Position numbers and translations under genes: made by a program. The notes beneath the pieces are model-generated. The model was not told the origin of the DNA, ran no database searches, and saw only the letters and a list, made by a program, of their open reading frames with translations. From the IMG/VR virus record IMGVR_UViG_3300040801_004479, positions 1 to 21,303 of that record: DNA of 21,303 nucleotides. The stretch is one strand, 5' to 3'. This stretch comes from a virus. Each line of letters opens with the position of its first letter. Positions within the stretch are counted from its first letter, which is position 1. This document shows positions 6,565-13,239 of the stretch, one piece after another.

Positions 6565-6882
6565 TTATTTCTCCTTATTTGTACTTACATCCATGCTTGG
6601 AGCACCATGATCAGGAATACCCATAGCTCTTTTTCTCATGGATTTAGCTCTTTTCTTTGCTGCCTTTGCTTGTTTACCTTTATTGGTACTAAACAACCTT
6701 CCTCTTTTAATAGCTGCCTTTTTTCTTTTCTTCTTTTCCCCTGCACTCATCATTACACATTTACCATCTTGAGCTTTCATACCTGCTACAGCACATATAG
6801 TTTTTCTCTTAACTTTACCTGCTCTGATTACTTTTTTTAGTATCTCATTAAGATACATATCTAATTTGTTATCTATATCCAT
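6565..6882 (-). CDS. Tagged, highly basic internal head protein (105 aa)
   Basis: The best start is the ATG at 6882, which has AGAGGA six bases upstream; a longer reading from 6897 would put that ribosome site inside the gene. The protein then begins MDIDNKLDMYLNEI with the shared tag (Tyr-Leu-Asn-Glu at 10-13). After the tag it is extremely basic: a short TICAVAGMKAQDGKCVMM unit with two cysteines (about 29-46), then Lys/Arg/Ala blocks such as EKKKRKKAAIKRGRLF and AKKRAKSMRKRAMG. This composition suits neutralising packaged DNA, like T4 internal proteins. Two TATAAATA motifs precede it. Function is inferred. Confidence 0.75.
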   Translation of the reverse strand: MDIDNKLDMYLNEILKKVIRAGKVKRKTICAVAGMKAQDGKCVMMSAGEKKKRKKAAIKRGRLFSTNKGKQAKAAKKRAKSMRKRAMGIPDHGAPSMDVSTNKEK

Positions 6883-6903
6883 AGTAAATCCTCTCATTGA
6901 ATA

Positions 6904-6929
6904 TATTTATATTCCTAATACTATTTATA
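6904..6929 (-). promoter_or_regulatory. Two T4-type late promoter motifs (TATAAATA)
   Basis: Between the terminase stop and the basic tagged gene, the minus strand contains TATAAATA at 6929-6922 and again at 6911-6904. In T4 this octamer, recognised by gp55 with gp33/gp45, is the whole late promoter. The second copy lies 22 bp before the chosen ATG (6882) and its leader would include the AGAGGA ribosome site. The exact repeats are seen; use by a late sigma factor is inferred because gp55 is not encoded here. Confidence 0.6.
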
Positions 6930-6934
6930 TTTTT

Positions 6935-8503
6935 TTACATATCGAAAACGCTTGATTTAGTTAACCATGACCAATCATCAACATCATCTTCAATATCTGA
7001 AAGAATTCCCCATGCATCATCCTTATCTTCATCTTCATTTCCCTTAAATGACCATTCTTCACTTAGGATATTCATTTCAAATAAATAACAAGCCCAAAAT
7101 AGAGCATCAACCAAATCATCATCCTTGTCTTTACCGAAAAATTTACCTTCTTCTTCAATATAAGAACCTAACTGTTCGATTGTTTCTCTATCTTTAAGCT
7201 CAACAGACCCATCTTCAATCAGTTTCTTCATTAACAATACTGCTTTGGGTTTGGTATTCTTATTTGATCTAATCCCAAGATTCGCCTCTTTAGACCCTGT
7301 ATTAACTAAATTCTCATTCTCCCAATGCCACCATAATTGACTGATAACAGCAGAACCTTCCCCATTATTTTCACATAAAATATATGCATTGTTATAATAG
7401 ATAGATAATCTATGAATTATTTGAGCAAATTCATAAACATCTGTTAGATTGTCTTCAAATGCAGCAACTTGAGTAAGGTCTACAGGAAGTGTAGAATTGA
7501 TTCTAAGGATTTGAATTGTAGAATAATGCTCACCTGTACCTTTAGCAGGATCAACACCTATAACGTATTTACATCCATCTAAAGGTTTTTCCCATATTCT
7601 TAATCTGTCTTTTAAGTCCATAAATCTTGGATCAACATCCATATTAAGCAATGTTCTTAATACTTCAGGATTAATAACAGTATTTGTAGAACCAAGAAAT
7701 TTACATGCAAATTCCTGATTGAATCCATGAATACCAAGATTCTTAATTTGCTCTTTTGCCCACTCTTTATCTCTGCCTGGAACTTTATCCCAAATAACTT
7801 TTTGAGGAACAAAGGAATTACCTTGTTCTCCTTCAGTATTGGCACCCATCCATAGCCTATGGAAGATATTGAACATACCATTTGGAGTTGATATAATTAT
7901 AATTCTTGATTGTGTAGAAGATGAAATAGTAGGATAGTTACTTGCCCAAAATTCTTCTGCTGCATTAGAAGGAACAAATGCAAACTCATCACAAATAACG
8001 ATATTCATAGGCCAACCACGAAATGCATCTTGTGTGGTAGCTGATATAATTATTTTTGTACCATTATCGAATGTTATAGAGGTTTTAGCATATTCTGTTA
8101 CCCCAGGTTTTACCCATGCAGGTAAACTTTCATACATCTTTTTGATATTATCTAAGATTCTTTTAGCTGAAGATTCCTTATTAGATACAATACCAATATT
8201 CTTATTCTCATTGAATATGGCATACCAAAGAGCATAATTAGCAACAATGGTTGTTTTACCTGATTGTCTTGCCCAAAGACCAATAAAAAATCTATTCTGT
8301 TCAAGAAGATTTAATGTATCAATTTGATATGGATATGGATCAAATAATACTTCACCATGATCCAATGTAACGATTTTAACATAATTCTTTGTAAAATATA
8401 AAATATCATCTCTGCATTTTAATAATTCTTGTATCTGTTCATCTGTATATTCTAATTCTGTATTTGGTCTTTTGATGTAATTGTCATCATAACGAATTGC
8501 CAT
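6935..8503 (-). CDS. 17: Terminase large subunit, T4 gp17 family
   Basis: Packaging motor ATPase and headful nuclease. The 522-residue protein has an N-terminal ATPase domain: Walker A ARQSGKTT at about 78-85 (T4 has SRQLGKTT), Walker B IVICDE at about 168-173 with the catalytic Glu after Asp, and the coupling motif STPNG near 205-209. The C-terminal RNase H-type nuclease has its acidic triad in VIGVDPAKG (D318), CENNGEGSAV (E378) and DDDLVDALFWA (D466). An acidic C-terminal tail follows. T4 gp17 is about 610 residues. Its usual partner, the gp16-like gene, is about 7 kb upstream, beyond the prkA module. A terminator and a TATAAATA late motif lie just upstream, so it is expressed from its own promoter. 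Confidence 0.95.
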   Translation of the reverse strand: MAIRYDDNYIKRPNTELEYTDEQIQELLKCRDDILYFTKNYVKIVTLDHGEVLFDPYPYQIDTLNLLEQNRFFIGLWARQSGKTTIVANYALWYAIFNENKNIGIVSNKESSAKRILDNIKKMYESLPAWVKPGVTEYAKTSITFDNGTKIIISATTQDAFRGWPMNIVICDEFAFVPSNAAEEFWASNYPTISSSTQSRIIIISTPNGMFNIFHRLWMGANTEGEQGNSFVPQKVIWDKVPGRDKEWAKEQIKNLGIHGFNQEFACKFLGSTNTVINPEVLRTLLNMDVDPRFMDLKDRLRIWEKPLDGCKYVIGVDPAKGTGEHYSTIQILRINSTLPVDLTQVAAFEDNLTDVYEFAQIIHRLSIYYNNAYILCENNGEGSAVISQLWWHWENENLVNTGSKEANLGIRSNKNTKPKAVLLMKKLIEDGSVELKDRETIEQLGSYIEEEGKFFGKDKDDDLVDALFWACYLFEMNILSEEWSFKGNEDEDKDDAWGILSDIEDDVDDWSWLTKSSVFDM

Positions 8504-8534
8504 AAATCACCCCTTAAACATAAATATCTAAATA

Positions 8535-8542
8535 TATTTATA
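8535..8542 (-). promoter_or_regulatory. T4-type late promoter motif before terL
   Basis: Exact TATAAATA on the minus strand, 32 bp before the terL ATG and directly after an intrinsic terminator. A TTGTCA 16 bp upstream of TATAAA would also make a fair sigma70 promoter, so host polymerase use cannot be excluded. Spacing matches the motif before the scaffold gene (37 bp). Confidence 0.65.
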
Positions 8543-8561
8543 TTTTTAAAGTGTGTTTTGA

Positions 8562-8597
8562 CAAAAAAAAGAGGGAATAAGGTTTCCCTTATCCCCC
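8562..8597 (-). terminator. Rho-independent terminator upstream of terL
   Basis: On the minus strand GGGGATAAGG pairs with CCTTATTCCC (10 bp, one G-T pair, arms 8596-8587 and 8582-8573) around a GAAA tetraloop and is followed by TCTTTTTTTT. It ends the transcript coming from the small genes and the prkA module, separating them from terL. Confidence 0.88.
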
Positions 8598-8632
8598 CTT
8601 AACACAGCTAGGAGCAACTGGCAGTCATGTCA

Positions 8633-8956
8633 TTATATGGTAGAGTTTATTTTCCTTCCTTTTAATTTAATCCATCTACCTTTTTCTGTATCATATATAC
8701 TTCCATCACCATAATAAAGAAACTTTTTATTGAAGAATTTTCTGTTTTCGATTTGTTGATATCTTTCAATCAAAGGTTTTATATAATTATATGCATCTTG
8801 AATAATAACAAATTTAGCAGAATTACCACCTTTATCAGGATGATATTTCATAGCAAGAATACGGTATCTCCTTTTAAGTTCAGCCATAGAGATATCAGAA
8901 ATCTTATTGATTTTAAAAATTCTGAAATATTTATCAGTATTCATTGACATATTCAT
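8633..8956 (-). CDS. Small J-domain protein (107 aa)
   Basis: A minimal J-domain co-chaperone. Residues about 8-60 form the domain: YFRIFKINKISDISMAELKRRYRILAM precedes HPD at 39-41 in the context KYHPDKGGN, and helix III is AKFVIIQDAYNYI. The C-terminal 45 residues are basic and aromatic with no known motif. J proteins recruit and stimulate DnaK, presumably the host's. It lacks the capsid-type tag carried by the other J protein at the left edge. Starts at 8956, 8950 or 8944 are all possible; none has a strong ribosome site, and the gene overlaps the preceding zinc-type gene. A strong terminator follows. Confidence 0.85.
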   Translation of the reverse strand: MNMSMNTDKYFRIFKINKISDISMAELKRRYRILAMKYHPDKGGNSAKFVIIQDAYNYIKPLIERYQQIENRKFFNKKFLYYGDGSIYDTEKGRWIKLKGRKINSTI

Positions 8957-9137
8957 CCCATTCTTGAGGATTCCAAGTTCTACCTTTATACCACCTTGTA
9001 CAGCATTCTACACAATAGAAAAAAGGTTCTTTTTCAAGACTGTCAAATCCCTTATAATGGGAAAAATCATTTCTAACTTCATGAGAACATATATCATGTT
9101 TCTTTTCCCATGTCAACATTTGATTTGATTTAGGCAT
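8934..9137 (-). CDS. Small Cys/His protein (67 aa), possible zinc ribbon
   Basis: I take the start at 9137 because an AAAGGA ribosome site lies 8 bases upstream and everything before it in this frame overlaps the neighbouring gene. The protein begins MPKSNQMLTWEKKHDICSHE. It has Cys-x-His (about 17-19) and later CVEC-C (about 43-47) followed by TRWYKG, a set able to bind one zinc ion. The end is acidic (NPQEWDEYVNEY). No family is recognised. It overlaps the upstream gene by 8 bp and the J-domain gene by up to 23 bp. Confidence 0.6.
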   Translation of the reverse strand: MPKSNQMLTWEKKHDICSHEVRNDFSHYKGFDSLEKEPFFYCVECCTRWYKGRTWNPQEWDEYVNEY

Positions 9138-9504
9138 TACACAATTCCTTTGCCCATTTATTTTGAATTTCATAAGACAGACCATGACCCCAAAAGAAAT
9201 ATTGAAGATCATATTCGTTAAATTCAAGACCTTCACCTTGAACCAACCATTTGATAGCAGTTTCACGATCAGCAGCACCATAATTAATGGTACGTTTGAT
9301 AAGAATCTCAAATTGCACCAAAGCTTCAGATTCACGTTTAGTATCTGCAAGGTAGTTATCCTCACAGATAGCGGATAAACGCTTATATTCAGCCTCTAGC
9401 TCATCCTTAGACCACCATTCTTTATATGTACGACAACGAAACCCATAAGCATCTTTAGAGAAATCAGAAAGATCAGTTTCAGAAAAATGGATAAGTTCAG
9501 TCAT
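9130..9504 (-). CDS. Hypothetical phage protein (124 aa)
   Basis: Not assigned to a family. The N-terminal part contains SKDAYGFRCRTYKEWWSKDEL (about 16-36), an aromatic segment I have the impression of seeing in small proteins of many phages. A helical middle follows, with RTINYGAADRETAIKWLVQ (about 71-89), and the C-terminus is aromatic (YDLQYFFWGHGLSYE). No membrane segment, signal peptide or catalytic motif is visible. A good ribosome site (AAGGAGAATCC) precedes the ATG. It belongs to the short operon between spoVR and terL. Confidence 0.7.
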   Translation of the reverse strand: MTELIHFSETDLSDFSKDAYGFRCRTYKEWWSKDELEAEYKRLSAICEDNYLADTKRESEALVQFEILIKRTINYGAADRETAIKWLVQGEGLEFNEYDLQYFFWGHGLSYEIQNKWAKELCNA

Positions 9505-9535
9505 TGGATTCTCCTTGAAAGGGTTTATTCGCCTG

Positions 9536-9557
9536 AAGGGGAGGTTTACCCCCCCTT
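9536..9557 (-). other. Strong hairpin without T tract
   Basis: AAGGGGGGG-TAAA-CCTCCCCTT forms a 9-bp stem (one G-T) just after the 51-residue gene and before the 124-residue gene. No T run follows, so it is unlikely to be a standard intrinsic terminator. It could protect or separate transcripts. Confidence 0.45.
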
Positions 9558-9569
9558 GTTTGGGATTGA

Positions 9570-9725
9570 TTATTTCATAATGCCTTTCAGCATATAATCA
9601 TCAATCCGTTTCTGCCAATAAGGTTTCTTGACCTTTGCTGCCTTGGAACGGTTTTTCTGAAGTTTTTCCAAGTAAGCAGCACCCTCTTGACGTTTGCGTT
9701 CAATTTCTTTCAGATCAAAATACAT
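9570..9725 (-). CDS. Small basic protein (51 aa)
   Basis: The start is taken at 9725, where AAAGGAG lies six bases upstream; the longer frame to 9776 overlaps the neighbouring gene and lacks such a site. The protein (MYFDLKEIERKRQEG...) is a basic helix-rich peptide with KNRSKAAKVKKPYWQKR near the middle and a C-terminal YMLKGIMK. No family is recognised. It lies between the 106-residue gene and a strong hairpin. Confidence 0.6.
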   Translation of the reverse strand: MYFDLKEIERKRQEGAAYLEKLQKNRSKAAKVKKPYWQKRIDDYMLKGIMK

Positions 9726-9738
9726 GGTAAACTCCTTT

Positions 9739-10059
9739 CTACAGTTGAGTGGTTTTTCCTGTAAGGACGTTAACAACCTTTACACCTTCCCCAAATGCTG
9801 CTCTCATTTCAAACAATTCTTCAGGAGAAGGTTCATAATTTTCCATCTGTTTCCGATATTCTTCAAAAAACTTTTCCGTATCAGCTTTTCTTGCATATAT
9901 GCATTTCTGCAAGGTTAAAAGATCAAGATTCCAACACAGTAACATGTCTTCAAAAGGAACATTATTATTGGATTTCCATCTCCAAACACCATGAACATCT
10001 TCATATGCTTCACTTTTCATTGCTGCATTTTTTTCTTTTTCTTTTTGTTTCCAATCCAT
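9739..10059 (-). CDS. Hypothetical protein (106 aa), first gene after the spoVR gap
   Basis: Unrecognised. It begins MDWKQKEKEKNAAMKSEAYEDV with a charged helix and contains GVWRWKSNNNVPFEDMLLCWNLDLLTL (split here by a turn near 38) that may be a small folded core. It then has a Glu/Tyr-rich helix and ends with a beta-like GVKVVNVLTGKTTQL. The AAAGGAG ribosome site is good. It is the promoter-proximal gene of the operon behind the sigma54-like sequence and the TATAAGTA motif. Confidence 0.65.
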   Translation of the reverse strand: MDWKQKEKEKNAAMKSEAYEDVHGVWRWKSNNNVPFEDMLLCWNLDLLTLQKCIYARKADTEKFFEEYRKQMENYEPSPEELFEMRAAFGEGVKVVNVLTGKTTQL

Positions 10060-10089
10060 TTTGATCTCCTTTGCTGCATCGAATTTACT

Positions 10090-10097
10090 TACTTATA
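10090..10097 (-). promoter_or_regulatory. Late promoter variant TATAAGTA
   Basis: One mismatch from TATAAATA and 31 bp before the ATG of the 106-residue gene, the spacing seen for other late motifs here. It abuts the sigma54-like sequence, so only one of the two may be real. Confidence 0.4.
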
Positions 10098-10098
10098 G

Positions 10099-10115
10099 AG
10101 CAATAGGTGTGCCAA
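10099..10115 (-). promoter_or_regulatory. Sigma54-like (-24/-12) promoter sequence
   Basis: The minus strand reads TTGGCACACCTATTGCT. Compared with the RpoN consensus TGGCACG-N4-TTGCW, only one position differs (A for G), and the GG to GC spacing is the required 12 bp. The predicted start would be near 10088, about 28 bp before the gene. Eleven matched positions are unlikely by chance in 21 kb. No enhancer-binding protein is encoded in the window. See the dyads at 10222-10257. Confidence 0.45.
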
Positions 10116-10176
10116 GAATGGATAAAAAGTGAAAAAAAATATAAGTGGTTGTTTTGATTAGATATTTTGAATTTAT

Positions 10177-10210
10177 GCAGGGGGATCAGATAAAATTCCA
10201 ATCCCCCTGC
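10177..10210 (-). other. Strong 10-bp hairpin downstream of spoVR
   Basis: GCAGGGGGAT and ATCCCCCTGC pair perfectly over 10 bp around a 14-base loop. It is followed on the minus strand by ATAAATTC rather than a T run, so termination is possible but not canonical. It closes the prkA-yeaH-spoVR transcript or stabilises its 3' end. Confidence 0.5.
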
Positions 10211-10221
10211 TATGTAAATAA

Positions 10222-10257
10222 TGACAAAAATTGTCAAACATATGACAAAATCTGTCA
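10222..10257. promoter_or_regulatory. Tandem 15-bp dyads (operator or enhancer-like)
   Basis: Two near-identical palindromes, TGACAAAAATTGTCA (10222-10236) and TGACAAAATCTGTCA (10243-10257), have centres 21 bp apart, two helical turns. The pair ends directly at the spoVR stop codon. They lie roughly 140-160 bp upstream of the start predicted for the sigma54-like promoter, a usual distance for enhancer-binding sites. As RNA each could also form a 5-6 bp hairpin. Confidence 0.5.
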
Positions 10258-11784
10258 TTAAGTATCATTGAGATTCATTCTTAATTCGGGAATCCCTTCT
10301 GTTTTAGGCTTACTTGCAACATATTTGAATTTACGCTTATTCTTAATGGTCTTCAAAGTACATTTCTCACCCCATAAGAATTGGACATGATTCAATGTTT
10401 TTTGTGCATATTCAGGTTCAAGATCAACTCCAATATGTTCATGAGTCAATAAAAGCTCATTTCTTGAGAAATAATTTCCATTAGTTACGAACACTTTAGG
10501 AATTCCACTATGAGAAAAGCTTCTAATAATGATATCTCTGATTTCTTCATCTGTTTTATCAGCCACAACTAATTCTTCATAAAAAACATTCCCTACTTTA
10601 ACATATAGATATAGATTAAGTTTTCTAACAAGATCAGTAGTTAAGAAATTGTTCATAAACATCCAATCACTAGATGTTCTAACAATTTCAAACATTTTTT
10701 CTATACCCTTCATAGATTTATCATTATAATTTATTTTTTCTTCATGATTTTGGACTTCATCCCAATCATTACCATGTCTACCCGTATCCCATCTTTCAAT
10801 AATATCATTAAACATTTCACATCCAATAAGATAAGGATTCATAGAATAAGGATTTTCTGCTTTAACGAATGAATTGGAATAATTTGTTTCTGCATGTTCT
10901 GTTGCATTTAAATATCCCTCATTGAATAATTGTCTTAAAATGGTCTCATGTATATAGGTAGCAAATCCTTCATTCATATATTTGGTTTTAATACTAGGCC
11001 AAATATATTGACCCCATGATCTAATAGTTTCAAGAATGTCTTTCTGCCAATCGGAAAGTATTCTAGAATTATCTATAATATACCTTAGAAGGTCTTCAGT
11101 TGGTTCAATAGGAGTTTGATTTTTTAATTGCATATATAGATCATGATTCCATCTTTCCCTATCAATTTGAGCATCATCATCACTTTCAAAAAAATCATTA
11201 AATTCTGTTACTGATTTATCATGCTTTTTTTGCTTCATCCTTTCAAAAATTCTTTCAAGTTTTTCTTGTTCAGTTTCTTCAGTTAACCAAGGATTTGAAT
11301 GCCACATAAGCGCATGAGCAGCATCAACTGTCTGTTCAACAATATCAATTCCATATCTTCTTTCATATTCTTCAAATCTTTTAGAAGCAAGAGAAAGCTT
11401 ACTTGAAATATTTGAATCGTTTTCAAAGTGATATTTATTCATTTTAAAAAAGGCAACATGACCCACAACATGAGCAATAATCAATGCCTGTAAAGCAATA
11501 GTATTGTCTATCATTAAATATGCTCTTGCAGGAACAGTATTTACAACAACCTCATAAGGCAATCCTTCACCTGATTTTTCATATAAAGTTCTTACTCTTT
11601 CATAATCCCTTCCAAATTTCCAATTTGAAATTTGTCCAGGCATATTATATGCCATTATTTCAAACATCTTTTCTTTAGGAATGATATCAAATTCAATATC
11701 ACAAAAATCAAGACCCATCCCTTTTGCAATTTCATAAATACGTTCTTCTATTTTTTTAAGTCTAGGTAGTTCTTCTATTCTCAT
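10258..11784 (-). CDS. SpoVR / YcgB family protein
   Basis: SpoVR-family proteins act with PrkA (YeaG) and DUF444 (YeaH) in bacterial stationary-phase, nitrogen-stress and sporulation responses; the biochemical role is not settled. This 508-residue protein is full length for the family. Signatures include ISNWKFGRDYE (52-62), AHVVGHVAFFKMN (104-116, where cellular members usually have ACYGHNSFFK), MNEGFATYIHETIL (270-283), and NPYLIG followed by the ERW segment (316-332). The conserved His/Glu residues H105, H109, E272 and H279 could form a metal site. It overlaps the yeaH-like gene by 4 bp (ATGA) and ends the three-gene module. A C-terminal basic extension after about residue 475 is divergent. 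Confidence 0.9.
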   Translation of the reverse strand: MRIEELPRLKKIEERIYEIAKGMGLDFCDIEFDIIPKEKMFEIMAYNMPGQISNWKFGRDYERVRTLYEKSGEGLPYEVVVNTVPARAYLMIDNTIALQALIIAHVVGHVAFFKMNKYHFENDSNISSKLSLASKRFEEYERRYGIDIVEQTVDAAHALMWHSNPWLTEETEQEKLERIFERMKQKKHDKSVTEFNDFFESDDDAQIDRERWNHDLYMQLKNQTPIEPTEDLLRYIIDNSRILSDWQKDILETIRSWGQYIWPSIKTKYMNEGFATYIHETILRQLFNEGYLNATEHAETNYSNSFVKAENPYSMNPYLIGCEMFNDIIERWDTGRHGNDWDEVQNHEEKINYNDKSMKGIEKMFEIVRTSSDWMFMNNFLTTDLVRKLNLYLYVKVGNVFYEELVVADKTDEEIRDIIIRSFSHSGIPKVFVTNGNYFSRNELLLTHEHIGVDLEPEYAQKTLNHVQFLWGEKCTLKTIKNKRKFKYVASKPKTEGIPELRMNLNDT

Positions 11785-13142
11785 GATTCATTCCTTTCAG
11801 GATGGTTGATACCAAGCATATGCTGTAAACAAGGCCAAATTTGAGATTTATCTTTAATAATAGAAAGAAGGAATCTTTTTTCATTATTAATCCAAAATTT
11901 TCCTTGGTTTTTATCACTTCCTATTGTAGTTTCTTTAAACTTCCATTTCTTTAGACATTCAGGAAGTAATGTTGAATATCCATAACTATACATTATATCT
12001 GAATCGAACATATCATGATAGGGTTTTATTTCAACATAGGATAACATATTTATACCTTTTTCTATCATATCTTCCATTGCACTTACTGCATCTAATGGTT
12101 CAAAATCTTCACCATCAGAACAATAAATGCTATAGATATTCCATTCATTTAATGGATATTCTGTATCAATTATATAGTTAGCTTTTTTAAAAGCTGAACT
12201 TGCAAGTGTTCCACCTGTCAATCCCCCATAAAAGAAAGTATCTTCATCTACTTCAGTAGCTACTTCAGTATGTTGAATAAATCTGATATCTACAAATTCA
12301 TATTGTTTACGTAACCATGATACCATCCAAAATAAAAGAGACTTAACAAGATATTTTTTATCAGGAGTCATAGATGCTGATACATCCATCATAGCAAACA
12401 CAACAGCTTTAGAACATATTTCAACATCTTCTTCAATCTGTTTGAAACGTAAATCGTCATCATGAATCAAGAATCCTATAGGTTCATCACCATTGAGTTT
12501 ATCTTCATTGATTATTTCAATGGCTTTTTCTATATCACCTTTAGCTTGATTTAATGCTTTACCTGCTAATGTTTGAGCTTCTTCAAATTCCATATCCTTA
12601 AGTTTGGTATTTCGAATAATCTCTTGAATAAAAAGAACCCCTCTTTTTATTGCTTCTTTCATGGTTCTTTTTTTATGGATTCTTGAAAAAACACCTTTTT
12701 TAGATATGGATTCGAACTTCCATCCTTTGGGAATTTCAATAGAATTTTTCTTCTTTTCATCTAACCAAGGAAGTCCAAGGTCTTCAAACATAACATCAAG
12801 TAGATAGTCAATATCAACTTCTACTTCCATGTCTTCTCCATGACCTAAACTTCCTCTTTGTGGTGGTCCTTGTTTCTGTTTTCTTTTGATGATATCTCCA
12901 GGCTTACTACCCCCTTGCCCTACACCTGCACCACCACCACCTGTACCACCATGAATAAATCTCCAATCTTTCAATCCTTTAACTGAAACACGTACTTTTT
13001 TCTTTCCATTATCAGTAATGATATCTTCATTTCCAATAACATCTCTTACGTTTTTACGTATTGCTTCATCAATCTTATCTTGATGCCTTTTAGCATCTTT
13101 AAGACCCTTTTCAGTTTCCCAATTATCATGATATACAATCAT
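11781..13142 (-). CDS. DUF444 / YeaH family protein with VWA-like MIDAS
   Basis: The family partner of PrkA in bacteria (YeaH in E. coli, about 427 residues). The 453-residue protein has the typical start (RHQDKIDEAIRKNVRDVIG at 19-37, then KGLKDWRFIHGG at 55-66). A Gly-rich linker (67-82) with GDIIKRKQKQ follows, then an acidic/hydrophobic segment (102-125) and a C-terminal von Willebrand factor A-like domain. The metal-binding MIDAS residues are visible: DVSAS at 253-257, T312 in TGGTLASSAF, and D343 in CSDGED. VWA proteins often work with AAA+ ATPases, consistent with the PrkA gene upstream. The start has AAAGG six bases upstream; the end is coupled to spoVR. Confidence 0.9.
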   Translation of the reverse strand: MIVYHDNWETEKGLKDAKRHQDKIDEAIRKNVRDVIGNEDIITDNGKKKVRVSVKGLKDWRFIHGGTGGGGAGVGQGGSKPGDIIKRKQKQGPPQRGSLGHGEDMEVEVDIDYLLDVMFEDLGLPWLDEKKKNSIEIPKGWKFESISKKGVFSRIHKKRTMKEAIKRGVLFIQEIIRNTKLKDMEFEEAQTLAGKALNQAKGDIEKAIEIINEDKLNGDEPIGFLIHDDDLRFKQIEEDVEICSKAVVFAMMDVSASMTPDKKYLVKSLLFWMVSWLRKQYEFVDIRFIQHTEVATEVDEDTFFYGGLTGGTLASSAFKKANYIIDTEYPLNEWNIYSIYCSDGEDFEPLDAVSAMEDMIEKGINMLSYVEIKPYHDMFDSDIMYSYGYSTLLPECLKKWKFKETTIGSDKNQGKFWINNEKRFLLSIIKDKSQIWPCLQHMLGINHPERNES

Positions 13143-13167
13143 AGGTAGCCTTTCTATTAGATGTAAA

Positions 13168-13216
13168 GGTGATTCTACATACTTATCTTTATTGCTCTTT
13201 TATTACCAGAATCACC
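13168..13216 (-). repeat. 9-bp inverted repeat between tRNA and yeaH-like gene
   Basis: GGTGATTCT (13168-13176) and AGAATCACC (13208-13216) are perfect inverted copies separated by 31 bases. They lie just after the tRNA 3' end in transcription. Possible RNA stem affecting tRNA release or yeaH translation; low certainty. Confidence 0.35.
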
Positions 13217-13239
13217 AAACCGAAATCTCAAGAGCTTAT

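Noticed and set aside
6883-6897. Upstream ATG of the basic tagged gene
   Set aside because: The AGAGGA site six bases before 6882 and the tag beginning at MDIDN make the later start better.
6607-7088. Plus-strand open frames opposite the terminase and basic-protein genes
   Set aside because: They mirror strong coding on the minus strand, have no ribosome sites and encode low-complexity Ser/Phe-rich sequence.
9138-9365. Longer N-terminus for the Cys/His protein
   Set aside because: This stretch is fully covered by the 124-residue gene in another frame, and a ribosome site supports the start at 9137.
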